Source of the DNA: Sulfuriflexus sp.
GTDB taxonomy: Bacteria; Pseudomonadota; Gammaproteobacteria; AKS1
Direction of reading: 5' to 3'
Assembly: GCA_023134145.1 (NCBI GenBank)
Contig: JAGLUW010000006.1
Span: 62,001 to 126,000 of the forward strand
DNA: 64,000 nucleotides
Shown here piece by piece: positions 26,932 to 35,934 of this stretch. Position 1 is the first letter of the stretch; every line of letters begins with the position of its first letter. The notes under the pieces are model-generated. The model did not search any database. It was not told where the DNA came from and worked only from the letters and a program-made list of their open reading frames with translations. The translations under genes were made by a program, and so were the position numbers.

Positions 26932-29368
26932 ATTCATTAATAAATAAATCTTCAAACGGGTGGGGTTTCTCAATCCCGTAACCTTGAACATAATCCACAC
27001 CGATTTCCTTCAACTTATCAACAATCTCATCATTCTCAACAAACTCTGCAATTGTTTTCATGCCAAGAATTTGCCCTACCTGATTAATAGACTGCACCAT
27101 TGCCGCATCAACTTTATCGGTTGCAATATCTTTAATAAAAATACCATCGATTTTTAAATAATTGACATCAAGATTCTTCAAATAAGCAAATGAACTAAGC
27201 CCGCTACCAAAATCATCCAGTGAAAACTGACAACCCATATCACGCAGCACCGACATAAATCGTTGTGCTTGATGCAAATTACCAATCGCTGCTGTCTCAG
27301 TCACTTCAAAACAAATATTTTTAGGCGGCACATTGCTTTTATTCAGTTCAGTAACAAGGTTATCAAGGAAATGTTCGTCACAAAAACTATGCCCTGATAA
27401 ATTAATCGAAAATATCGTGCTACCAGTGTCATTCTTTAATAACCGATTAATGTAACCAAAGGCTTTACTCGCTACATGTCTATCCAACGCGGGCATCAAA
27501 TCATAATGCTCAGCTGCCGGGATATATTCCATTGGTGGCACTAACTTGCCATCTTCTCCCTGCATACGCATCAATATTTCATAATGTATATCGGTGTACT
27601 CCGGATTCAATGGTAAAATACGCTGCACAAACAAAACAATTCTATCTTCCTTAATTGCTTTTTTAATACCATGCACCCACTGCAGTTCACCATACCGATC
27701 CGCAACCGCTGTATCATCTTCACTGAGAACATGCACACGGTTACGTCCCATATCTTTTGCGATATAACATGCGGAATCTACACTGCGCATAAGGTCGGCT
27801 AAACTATTGCTCGTCGCCGTTATTGGTACAACACCTATGCTAACCGACGATGCAAAAACTTTATTATCCCATGTGAACTGTATTTTGCTAATTGCATCAC
27901 GAAGTGTTTCTGCAATATGCTTTGCTTTATCAAGCGGGCAATTCTCAAGTAGCACGCCAAATTCATCTCCACCCAGACGAGCGAAGGAATCAGATTGGCG
28001 AAGATAATCAGGCATGCAGTTTGATATTTGCTTTAACAACTCATCGCCAGCAGCATGCCCACATGTATCGTTTACTACCTTAAATTGATCAAGGTCAAGA
28101 TACATCAACGCGTGTTGTTTACCTGATAGTGCTGCCTGTTTAATTCGTTTACTAAGCCGGCACTCAAACTCGCGTCGATTTATTAACCCAGTCAAGAAAT
28201 CATGGCTCGCCTGAAAAGAAAGTTTATCTTCAAGCTGTCGTAATTCAGAAATATCCCTAAAGATAATCACTGAACCAATAATCTCTTTTCTGTTATTACG
28301 CATTGGCGAGCAAGTAAAGACTATTGGTAGACTTCTCCCATCTTCACGTATCAGCGCAGTGTGCCGCCCCGATAGCTCGCGTGCCTGATTCTCTATTACC
28401 TTTTCGGTTACGTCATGATAAATTTCACCGGCACTCTCGTTGAATAATGTTAAGACCTCATCGACGGGCAGGCCTCGCACATCGTCAATAGCATGACAGG
28501 TAAGTGACTCTGCCACGGGGTTCATGTAATCAATATCACCGTTACTATTGGTTGTAATAACGCCATCGCCCAATGACGCCAATGTAACTTCCGCTAATTC
28601 TTTTTTCTGTGAAAGCTCATCTTCTGCAACTTTTCGATTATCGAACTCGTCCTGTAATAACAGATTCAAACCATCCATTTCATTTAGTGAATTACTAAGA
28701 TAATCGACAAGCCCCCTATTATGAATATCTAACATCATGCTCTCTTGCTTCGCACTGTATAGACGTGCCATCACAGCAAGCATTGACATCATATACATCA
28801 GTACTAACACTTCCATGGGTAACGCTAAGCTTTCATCTATAATATGCAGGCTATAAATTAACGGAAGCATCGTTAGAATGGTAAATGATGATGAGGCAAA
28901 TCGACTTACGGTGTAAATAGCAACCGAACCTGCGCACAGGCCAGCGAATACAAATGCCAACATAACATGATGTGAAAATGAATCTGGCGGGAGAATAAAT
29001 ATTGCTGCACTACCCCATACTAGGCCAGAAGACGCAGTACCAATCTCAAAGGCACGAACCCAAAAACGATCGCTATAATCTAAAAACCCGGCATGATAAA
29101 CGCCAACAAGGGTATAACGTAACATCGAGACAATAAGTAATACTGCATACCATGTCATTAATGTAGACGTATCGGTATGTGAATAGAAGTAGTAAGCAAC
29201 CAGAGAGGAAGAAGAAACAATTGCGGCTAAGGCAAGCCCTGCACTTTGATATAACAAACCTGCCTGCTTTTTTTCATATTTTTCCGTGATAAATTCTTCA
29301 GACACGACCTGCCTAGCATCCATGCTAGCAGTAATATTCTCTATTTCGTTATTCAGGTCGCTAACCAA
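26930..29368 (-). CDS. membrane GGDEF/EAL protein with PAS domain (cyclic di-GMP turnover)
   Basis: The roughly 812-residue protein has about six N-terminal helices, a PAS domain (ITTNSNGDIDYMNPVAESL), a GGDEF domain with an intact LGGDEFG site, and an EAL domain. The EAL motif itself reads EIL (YEILMRM), while SINLSGHSF, FEVTETAAI, DDFGSG and YLKIDG are conserved. The TTG at 29368 is chosen because AGGTGA stands 6 bases before it; the first ATG at 29323 has no site. It follows argG by 13 bases on the same strand. It may make or break c-di-GMP in response to a redox or ligand signal. Confidence 0.88.
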   Translation of the reverse strand: MVSDLNNEIENITASMDARQVVSEEFITEKYEKKQAGLLYQSAGLALAAIVSSSSLVAYYFYSHTDTSTLMTWYAVLLIVSMLRYTLVGVYHAGFLDYSDRFWVRAFEIGTASSGLVWGSAAIFILPPDSFSHHVMLAFVFAGLCAGSVAIYTVSRFASSSFTILTMLPLIYSLHIIDESLALPMEVLVLMYMMSMLAVMARLYSAKQESMMLDIHNRGLVDYLSNSLNEMDGLNLLLQDEFDNRKVAEDELSQKKELAEVTLASLGDGVITTNSNGDIDYMNPVAESLTCHAIDDVRGLPVDEVLTLFNESAGEIYHDVTEKVIENQARELSGRHTALIREDGRSLPIVFTCSPMRNNRKEIIGSVIIFRDISELRQLEDKLSFQASHDFLTGLINRREFECRLSKRIKQAALSGKQHALMYLDLDQFKVVNDTCGHAAGDELLKQISNCMPDYLRQSDSFARLGGDEFGVLLENCPLDKAKHIAETLRDAISKIQFTWDNKVFASSVSIGVVPITATSNSLADLMRSVDSACYIAKDMGRNRVHVLSEDDTAVADRYGELQWVHGIKKAIKEDRIVLFVQRILPLNPEYTDIHYEILMRMQGEDGKLVPPMEYIPAAEHYDLMPALDRHVASKAFGYINRLLKNDTGSTIFSINLSGHSFCDEHFLDNLVTELNKSNVPPKNICFEVTETAAIGNLHQAQRFMSVLRDMGCQFSLDDFGSGLSSFAYLKNLDVNYLKIDGIFIKDIATDKVDAAMVQSINQVGQILGMKTIAEFVENDEIVDKLKEIGVDYVQGYGIEKPHPFEDLFINE

Positions 29369-29381
29369 ACTATCACCTATT

Positions 29382-30602
29382 TTATTTTTCTCGCTTGTTT
29401 GCAGCAATACGTAAACGTAGTGCATTCAGCTTGATAAAACCTTCCGCATCTTTCTGATTGTAACTACCATCGTCATCTTCAAACGTGGCTATACTTTCAT
29501 CGAATAAACTATCAGCTTCTGACTTGCGCCCAACAACAACAACATTACCTTTGTAAAGTTTAAGGCGCACCGTTCCATTTACATGCTTTTGCGAAACATC
29601 AATCATTTCCTGCAACATTAAACGTTCAGGACTCCACCAGAAACCGTTGTAAACTAATTCAGCATACTTAGGCATGAAACTGTCTTTTAGGTGCGCCGCT
29701 TCACGATCTAAAGTAATCGATTCAATCGCTCTATGTGCTTTCAACATAATCGTGCCCGCCGGTGTTTCGTAACAACCACGTGACTTCATGCCAACGAATC
29801 TATTCTCAACAATATCATCACGACCGATGCCGTTCTCACCACCCACCTTGTTCAAATATTCCATCACGGTTGCTGCTGATGTCGCCTTGCCATCGATACT
29901 AACAATATCACCCTGCTCATAACCCAATTCAATATAGGTTGCTTCATCAGGTGCTTGTTCAGGTGAAACTGTCCAACGCCACATTGACTCTTCAGGCTCG
30001 GCCCAAGGATCTTCAAGAATACCGCCTTCGTATGAGATGTGTAATAAGTTCGCATCCATCGAGTAAGGTGATTTCTTACCTTGTTTCATTTCAACCGCAA
30101 TACCATGCTCTTCGGCATAGTCCATTAATTTTTCACGTGAGTTCAAATCCCATTCACGCCATGGCGCGATAATTTCAACACCCGGTTTCAATGCATAGGC
30201 GCCTAGTTCAAAACGAACTTGATCATTACCTTTACCGGTTGCGCCATGTGAGATCGCATCGCCACCTGTTTCATTGGCAATTTCAATTAAACGTTTTGCA
30301 ATCAACGGACGCGCAATCGATGTACCGAGTAGATACTCGCCTTCATAAACGGCATTAGCGCGGAACATTGGAAAAACATAATCACGCGCAAATTCTTCAC
30401 GCATGTCTTCAATATAAATTTCTTTCACGCCCATGGCTTCAGCTTTGGCGCGTGCTGGCTCAACTTCTTCACCTTGACCAATGTCAGCAGTAAAAGTCAC
30501 GACCTCGCAGCCATAGACATCTTCCAACCATTTCAAGATAACCGATGTATCCAGCCCCCCAGAATAGGCCAATACGACTTTTTTAATATTACGTGTACTC
30601 AT
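29382..30602 (-). CDS. argG: argininosuccinate synthase
   Basis: ArgG joins citrulline and aspartate using ATP in arginine synthesis. The 406-residue protein has the PP-loop [10 protein letters not shown], the [11 protein letters not shown]-type block (here [15 protein letters not shown]) and [17 protein letters not shown]. The ATG at 30602 follows a GGGAC site; an ATG at 30620 would add six unrelated residues. It is the first gene of a likely two-gene unit with the downstream GGDEF/EAL gene. Confidence 0.96.
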   Translation of the reverse strand: MSTRNIKKVVLAYSGGLDTSVILKWLEDVYGCEVVTFTADIGQGEEVEPARAKAEAMGVKEIYIEDMREEFARDYVFPMFRANAVYEGEYLLGTSIARPLIAKRLIEIANETGGDAISHGATGKGNDQVRFELGAYALKPGVEIIAPWREWDLNSREKLMDYAEEHGIAVEMKQGKKSPYSMDANLLHISYEGGILEDPWAEPEESMWRWTVSPEQAPDEATYIELGYEQGDIVSIDGKATSAATVMEYLNKVGGENGIGRDDIVENRFVGMKSRGCYETPAGTIMLKAHRAIESITLDREAAHLKDSFMPKYAELVYNGFWWSPERLMLQEMIDVSQKHVNGTVRLKLYKGNVVVVGRKSEADSLFDESIATFEDDDGSYNQKDAEGFIKLNALRLRIAANKREK

Positions 30603-30725
30603 AATAATGTCCCATGCCACCCACGTGCATACGGGGAAGCAGAAATTAGAAAACAGCGCCAGATTATACCCGACTCAAGCAGGGAATGGAGGTTTTCCAA
30701 TGTCAGAGATTATTTAAACTGTTGT

Positions 30726-31610
30726 CTAAAAATCCTTTTTTAGCTGAACCAATACACGCCGATTCAACAAACGGCCTTTTTTTGTACGATTTGAATAAGC
30801 AGGCTGGTGTTCGCCAAAATACTCAAACTCTATCATTGAGGCTGGAACACCGCGTCTTAGCAGGTAACTACGAACTGCAACGGCTCGGCTACGTGACAAT
30901 GCATAGTTTTTACCACGACTACCTATATTGTCACTGTAACCTTCAAGAATGACTTGTTTAATCTCTTTATCCGCCGCAACAAACATCGCAATGGCACGCA
31001 AACGTTTCTTCGATGCTATATCCAAAACAGCACCCCGATCGCCGAACAAGATATTCGTATTACTGGCAGATTTGTAATCCAACGGTATCAAGCCGGCCAT
31101 ACAAGCACGGAACTCTTCCATTCCCGCGCGGAAATTAATCGATGACAATACGACCTGTACCTCACCCACACCACTTTGGCGGCTATGGTAATGCAATGCT
31201 GGGCGCTGACCCTGTTCCAGTGATGCAAGCATGTCGCGCACTTGAAGACGGCTAAAGCGGAATGGATCGCTGCCACCACGGTACTTCACCTTGCCCAAGC
31301 TACGACCACGCAATTTATGTTGCCAAACGGATGGCAGCGAGACTAAACGCGCTTTACCACCTGTAGGGCCACCTTGGTCAATGGTCAGGCTTAGGTAGAT
31401 CTCCATTCCTGCTTTACGCACAAACGAAGCTTTACCGTAATAATTAATTGTATGGCTGAGGCGGCATTGGAGCGGAGATGAACTGGTTTCCCAGTTAGCA
31501 GCATGCAGAGGTGCTTCGTAACGCAAATTACTCGCCATCGCCATTGTGATCGAAAAACAGCCTAAAATGACAAAGGCTTTAATAATCATATGCTTGAAAA
31601 AAATATGCAC
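30726..31610 (-). CDS. motY: flagellar T-ring/stator-associated protein MotY
   Basis: The 294-residue protein has a signal peptide, the MotY N-terminal domain (LRYEAPLHAANWETSSSPLQCRLSHTIN, cited in part) and a C-terminal OmpA-like peptidoglycan-binding domain with GYSDNIGSRGKNYALSRSRA and NRRVLVQL. MotY forms the T ring that holds stators of polar flagella. The GTG at 31610 is preferred because AGGTGA lies 5 bases before it; ATG 31589 is an alternative. A FliA-type promoter stands 40 bases upstream. Confidence 0.9.
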   Translation of the reverse strand: MHIFFKHMIIKAFVILGCFSITMAMASNLRYEAPLHAANWETSSSPLQCRLSHTINYYGKASFVRKAGMEIYLSLTIDQGGPTGGKARLVSLPSVWQHKLRGRSLGKVKYRGGSDPFRFSRLQVRDMLASLEQGQRPALHYHSRQSGVGEVQVVLSSINFRAGMEEFRACMAGLIPLDYKSASNTNILFGDRGAVLDIASKKRLRAIAMFVAADKEIKQVILEGYSDNIGSRGKNYALSRSRAVAVRSYLLRRGVPASMIEFEYFGEHQPAYSNRTKKGRLLNRRVLVQLKKDF

Positions 31611-31649
31611 GCCACTCACCTACGAATAAAAACACCACTATTACCTTAT

Positions 31650-31676
31650 ATAGCGGGTAAAACGACGAGATCTTTA
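31650..31676 (-). promoter_or_regulatory. candidate FliA (sigma28) promoter of motY
   Basis: On the minus strand TAAAGATC, an 11-base spacer and CCCGCTAT match the sigma28 consensus TAAAGTTT-N11-GCCGATAA at 6/8 and 5/8 positions, with exact spacing, 40 bases before the GTG start. This fits late-class control of motY by the fliA gene at 56.8 kb. Confidence 0.5.
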
Positions 31677-31704
31677 GGGAAAAGCGGGAAATATGCTTAA
31701 TAAT

Positions 31705-32181
31705 TTAGAGGTAATCGATTAGTGTGCCTGTTGTCTGGCGTAGACGCAGGCTCATGAGCTTACTAATAGCCTTATATAGCTTTAATCCTATTGATGGGTT
31801 TTCTTCGCACAAGTGCTCAAATTGAAAATGAGTGAATAAGATAAATTCAGAATCTTCGTCGCTAATGGCTGTTGCCGAATGCGGATAGCCATCAACCATG
31901 GACATCTCGCCCATGCTCTTGCCTATTCTAATCGTTGCTACTTGCTTGTTTTCTTTAAATATATTGACTCGTCCATCAACCAAAAGACACATGAAGTGGC
32001 TTTTCTCGCCTTCTTTGAAGATAACCGCGCCACTTTCTGCCTTGTAAGCACCACAGTAATGAGACAATTTTTCTATTTCAGCACGCTCGAAATCTTGCAA
32101 TAACTGCACTTTCTCTAACATCCGGCACAATTGAGCCTGAAACCCCTCTCCTGTACCCAGTTGTTCAAGATTATCAATCAC
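31705..32181 (-). CDS. cyclic nucleotide-binding-domain protein, paralogue 1
   Basis: A 158-residue protein consisting of one CNB (cNMP-binding) beta-roll: KVQLLQDFERAEIEKLSHY, VIFKEGEKSHFMCLLVDGRV and the phosphate-binding-cassette region GKSMGEMSMVDGYPHSATA. The canonical Arg of the cAMP pocket is replaced in this region (HSATA instead of RSA/RTA), so ligand binding is uncertain. There is no DNA-binding domain. It is a close paralogue of the next gene (32253-32759) and both are downstream of the PDH operon on the same strand. Confidence 0.85.
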   Translation of the reverse strand: MIDNLEQLGTGEGFQAQLCRMLEKVQLLQDFERAEIEKLSHYCGAYKAESGAVIFKEGEKSHFMCLLVDGRVNIFKENKQVATIRIGKSMGEMSMVDGYPHSATAISDEDSEFILFTHFQFEHLCEENPSIGLKLYKAISKLMSLRLRQTTGTLIDYL

Positions 32182-32252
32182 TCATGCCGCCTCAACATAA
32201 TATCCAACTATCGTATCGGCATAAGCGAGCAAATACTGAGCGAACAAAAGGT

Positions 32253-32759
32253 TTAGAGACGATCCACCAATAAATTAGTCGTTTCACGTAAACGAATACT
32301 CATTAATTTACCGATAGCATGGAGGAGCTTGATGGCGATACGAGGATATTCTTGCTCAAGAAGGTCAAACTGTTTGCGACTAATGAGAATGAATTTTGTT
32401 TCAACGGCGCTGATAGCTGTTGCCGAGTAAGGCAATCCATCTAACATCGACATCTCACCCATGGTGCGGCCTTCACGAACTGTAGCAAGTTGTTTGCCTG
32501 CCTTCATTAGCACTACATGTCCCTCAATGAGTAGACACATGAAAGTGCTTCTTGCGCCTTCCTCAAATATTTTGACACTACTCGCTACTTTATAGGCACT
32601 ACAATAGTGTGCCAGATGTTCGATCTCGTCATGCTCAAATGACTGTAACAACGGCACGCGACCCAACATGCTACATAATTTCTTATGCAGGCTTGCATCA
32701 TTATCTAATTGTAGGAAATTTGGCCGACTAGAATCGTCGTCAGATGGGAATTCTGTCAT
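32253..32759 (-). CDS. cyclic nucleotide-binding-domain protein, paralogue 2
   Basis: The 168-residue protein is a stand-alone CNB domain like its neighbour at 31705: RVPLLQSFEHDEIEHLAHY, KIFEEGARSTFMCLLIEGHV and GRTMGEMSMLDGLPYSATA. Again the pocket Arg is replaced (YSATA). The pair probably arose by tandem duplication. Stand-alone CNB domains act as sensory subunits; a partner is not identified. Confidence 0.85.
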   Translation of the reverse strand: MTEFPSDDDSSRPNFLQLDNDASLHKKLCSMLGRVPLLQSFEHDEIEHLAHYCSAYKVASSVKIFEEGARSTFMCLLIEGHVVLMKAGKQLATVREGRTMGEMSMLDGLPYSATAISAVETKFILISRKQFDLLEQEYPRIAIKLLHAIGKLMSIRLRETTNLLVDRL

Positions 32760-32767
32760 AAGTCCAA

Positions 32768-32794
32768 CCCCTGCCTACTTTAAACAAGCAGGGG
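32768..32794 (-). terminator. hairpin after the pyruvate dehydrogenase operon
   Basis: CCCCTGC (32768-32774) and GCAGGGG (32788-32794) pair across a 13-base loop, with flanking CCA/TGG extending the stem. It lies 14 bases past the stop of the E2-E3 gene. No long T-run follows, so termination strength is uncertain. Confidence 0.5.
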
Positions 32795-32807
32795 CTGGCC
32801 CTGCGCG

Positions 32808-35800
32808 TTATTTTTTCTTGCTGCGTCTTAGGCGTGATAATAAACGTCGCGCCATTTCACCAAACATTTCTGTTTGAGTTGGGTGAGGATGGATGGCATT
32901 CGCTACCTGCGTCAATGTCATCTTACCTGACACCATCATGACGCCCTCACCAATAAGGGTATCGGCATGATCCGCTAAATAATGAACACCAATGACACGC
33001 TGCGTAGCCTTATCGGCAACAATCTTAATCATGCCGTGAATTTCATTAGTGATCATCGCCTTGGCATCCATGCTCATTGGCATCTTAACCTCAACGGCAT
33101 CAAACCCTTTAGCCTTCGCTTGTTCAACAGACAAACCAACAAACGCCGCTTCTGGACGAGAGAAAATTACACCCGAGTCCATGTCTTGATCGTACTGCAT
33201 GTCTTCACCAAGGATGGTCATCGCTGAGACACGGCCTTGTTGACCGGCAGTGTGCGCCAACATCAAGCCACCAATCACATCACCAACAGCGAAGATGTGT
33301 GGCACGCTAGTACGACAACGCGTATCAGCTTTGATAACACCGTTTTCTACTTCGACACCGGCTTTATCAAGTTGCAAAGGTTCTAACATCGGACGCTTGC
33401 CCGTTGCCATGATGACGTAGTCGACTGTTTGCGTATGCGTCTTGCCATCACTGTCTTTATAACCCAACTTCATTGCACCCGGTTTGCCTTTAATAGATGA
33501 CAAGCCCGTTGATGTCATGATGGTCAAATTCGGATCATCATTTAAAATAGCCGTTAAGTGTTTGGCGATCTCTGGTTCAACTTCAGCAAGGATACGATCC
33601 TGTGCTTCAAACAAAGTTACCTTGGTACCAAAGTCTTGGAAGATTTGTGCCATTTCAACACCAATCGCACCACCACCAACAACGGCTAATTTCTTAGGTA
33701 CACCTGTTAAACCCCAAACAGTATCTGAGGTTAATACACCGCCGGACTCAACACCTTCGGCTGCGCCTGGAATAGGTGGAATAAACGGTGGCGCACCGGT
33801 TGCAATAACGGCACAACCAAAACTAACGTGACGCCCATCAGAACCATCACCTAAGGGTGCGCGTGCATGTGGGTTGTCATTGTTACCACTGGTATCAATA
33901 AATACGCGGTGATCACTTTCAAACAAAGCGTAACCTTGAATGACATCAATCTTAACGCCTTTGTCTGCTTTCAACGCCATGCCGCCACGTGTTTCAAGTA
34001 CGTTGCGTCGAGTCGCTTCTAACATGTCCCAATCAAGCTTAGCTTTATTTGTTCCGGTAACACCTAGGTGTTCGTCATGCGCACGGTCGCGCATACGATC
34101 GGCTGCGGCACGCCATGCCTTCGACGGAATACAACCACGCCATAAACATTCGCCACCAGGGAACGGTGCATCATTCACCATTGCTACTTTAATTCCATGA
34201 CCCGCTAAGTCGCGAGCACAATCTTCACCACCTGGGCCACCACCGATCACAAGCACATCGTAATCCCAATCACCTTCAGGGATAGCTGGGCCTGTTGGTC
34301 CCATCCATTCTTCTGGTTGTTCGATTGCGGTTTTTAATGTGTTCAAATACATACCGACTTCAGCACCGTTAACAACACGGTGATCGGCAGTAATGGTTAA
34401 TGGCATGCCATCAGGACCTGCTGCTGAGATCGCTAAGATCGCCGCCGTACCCGGTGTAGGAATCGCGTCAAAATAACTTACACCCATCATGCCCATGTTC
34501 GAGACCATGAAGGTTGGGTTTGCATATTCTTCTGGTGCTAGGCGACGCTTACGCGCACGACCAACAAGGTCGCCCCAGCTTTCATTTAATTCTTCAAGGC
34601 TACGTGATTCACAATGACGTAAAACAGGAACAACCAAACCACCGCCATCGGCAGACACGGCCATACCAATATCAATATTTTCACGTTCAACAATTTTATC
34701 GACTGGTTGGTAAGCCCAGTTCATACTTGGATGTTTTGCCATCGCAATCGCACAAGCTTTTGCAATCGCAACCGTAACGGAAACACCTTGCGCTTTCGCC
34801 GCTTTAATAATCGCGCCAGGTTTTGCATTAATCGCCACGCGGAACGTTGGCATGGTTAATGAAGCACTCATTGAATGGCTGACTGCTTTTTCCATCGCTG
34901 TCATATTACGACCATGACCGGGTACTTGAATTTCAGGCATCACATGCGCTGGCACTTGCGCACCAATTTCAGTCGGACGTTCAATCGGCTGTGCACGACG
35001 CACATCGTCGGCCGTGATAACACCTTCTGGACCGGAGCCATGCAAAGTATTCAAGTTAACGTGTAAAGAAGCCGCCAACTGACGTGCAAACGGTGTTGCT
35101 TGTTTATTGTCTGGGCGTGGAGCTGGTGCAACATTACTGTTTACTGCTGGCATGGGGGCCGACGCTTTACGCATGACAGGTGCAGCCGATGTTGTTTCTG
35201 CTGCTGCGGCTCCGCCGGAACCCGTGTGTTCTGTATCAACAACTTGATTCGCATTATCAACCAAGTAGCCCATCGCTTCGCCGACTGCGATAGTGCTGTC
35301 TTCTTTAGTAATTGGACCTGACAAGTAACCTTCACGGAAGACTTCAACATCCATAACGGCTTTATCTGTTTCTACTGTCGCAACAATATCGCCACGTTCA
35401 ATTTTATCACCAACGGCTTTTTCCCAACTAACCACGAGGCCTTCAGTCATCGTATCGGATAACTGCGGCATTTTAATTGTGTGAGCAATACCATCTGGTA
35501 CACCAATATCTGCTGCCACTTCAATTTCTGGCTTGCCTACCGTACCGGCATCTTGCGTATTCTCTGGTGCTTCGGCATCCACTCCTTGCACGTCATCTGC
35601 ATTCGCTACTAAGAAGGCAATCGCACCACCTACTTCAATTGTGCTATCAACCGCTGCCTGTGGCCCAGAAAGATAACCTTCGCGGAACACTTCGACATCC
35701 ATAATGGCTTTATCCGTTTCAACCGTTGCAACAATGTCGCCACGTTCAACCTTGTCGCCAATATTCTTTTCCCAGCTCACAACAACGCCTTCGGTCATTG

Positions 35801-35843
35801 TGTCCGAAAGCTGTGGCATTTTAATAGTGTAGGAATCAGCCAT
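32808..35843 (-). CDS. fused pyruvate dehydrogenase E2 (dihydrolipoamide acetyltransferase) and E3 (dihydrolipoamide dehydrogenase)
   Basis: A 1011-residue single chain. Residues 1-75 and about 121-196 are two lipoyl domains, each with the lipoylated Lys in VETDKAIMDVEVF or VETDKAVMDVEVF. A peripheral-subunit-binding domain lies near 250-285 and the acetyltransferase core near 305-515, with DHRVVNGAE at about 487. E3 follows from about 525: FAD site VLVIGGGPGGEDCARDL, redox disulfide in GGECLWRGCIPSKAW and C-terminal HPHPTQTE. In most bacteria E2 and E3 are separate genes. The last residues SRLRRSKKK form a basic tail. The usual Asp of HRxxDG is Asn here. The ribosome site before the ATG is poor. 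Confidence 0.93.
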   Translation of the reverse strand: MADSYTIKMPQLSDTMTEGVVVSWEKNIGDKVERGDIVATVETDKAIMDVEVFREGYLSGPQAAVDSTIEVGGAIAFLVANADDVQGVDAEAPENTQDAGTVGKPEIEVAADIGVPDGIAHTIKMPQLSDTMTEGLVVSWEKAVGDKIERGDIVATVETDKAVMDVEVFREGYLSGPITKEDSTIAVGEAMGYLVDNANQVVDTEHTGSGGAAAAETTSAAPVMRKASAPMPAVNSNVAPAPRPDNKQATPFARQLAASLHVNLNTLHGSGPEGVITADDVRRAQPIERPTEIGAQVPAHVMPEIQVPGHGRNMTAMEKAVSHSMSASLTMPTFRVAINAKPGAIIKAAKAQGVSVTVAIAKACAIAMAKHPSMNWAYQPVDKIVERENIDIGMAVSADGGGLVVPVLRHCESRSLEELNESWGDLVGRARKRRLAPEEYANPTFMVSNMGMMGVSYFDAIPTPGTAAILAISAAGPDGMPLTITADHRVVNGAEVGMYLNTLKTAIEQPEEWMGPTGPAIPEGDWDYDVLVIGGGPGGEDCARDLAGHGIKVAMVNDAPFPGGECLWRGCIPSKAWRAAADRMRDRAHDEHLGVTGTNKAKLDWDMLEATRRNVLETRGGMALKADKGVKIDVIQGYALFESDHRVFIDTSGNNDNPHARAPLGDGSDGRHVSFGCAVIATGAPPFIPPIPGAAEGVESGGVLTSDTVWGLTGVPKKLAVVGGGAIGVEMAQIFQDFGTKVTLFEAQDRILAEVEPEIAKHLTAILNDDPNLTIMTSTGLSSIKGKPGAMKLGYKDSDGKTHTQTVDYVIMATGKRPMLEPLQLDKAGVEVENGVIKADTRCRTSVPHIFAVGDVIGGLMLAHTAGQQGRVSAMTILGEDMQYDQDMDSGVIFSRPEAAFVGLSVEQAKAKGFDAVEVKMPMSMDAKAMITNEIHGMIKIVADKATQRVIGVHYLADHADTLIGEGVMMVSGKMTLTQVANAIHPHPTQTEMFGEMARRLLSRLRRSKKK

Positions 35844-35865
35844 AATATTTTTTCGTTTGTTATAT

Positions 35866-35907
35866 CTGGGTAGCTGCGTTTGTATTTAAACAAACGCAAC
35901 TACCCAG
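35866..35907 (-). other. long intercistronic hairpin in the pdh operon
   Basis: CTGGGTAG-C-TGCGTTTGT (35866-35883) pairs with ACAAACGCA-A-CTACCCAG (35890-35907): 17 pairs with one mismatch and a 6-base loop. It lies between the E1 beta stop and the E2-E3 start, 23 bases before the E2-E3 ATG. No T-run follows on the coding strand, so it looks more like an mRNA-stability or ratio-setting element than a terminator. Confidence 0.6.
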
Positions 35908-35934
35908 TTATTTTAAAGAACAGCTTGCCTGGAA

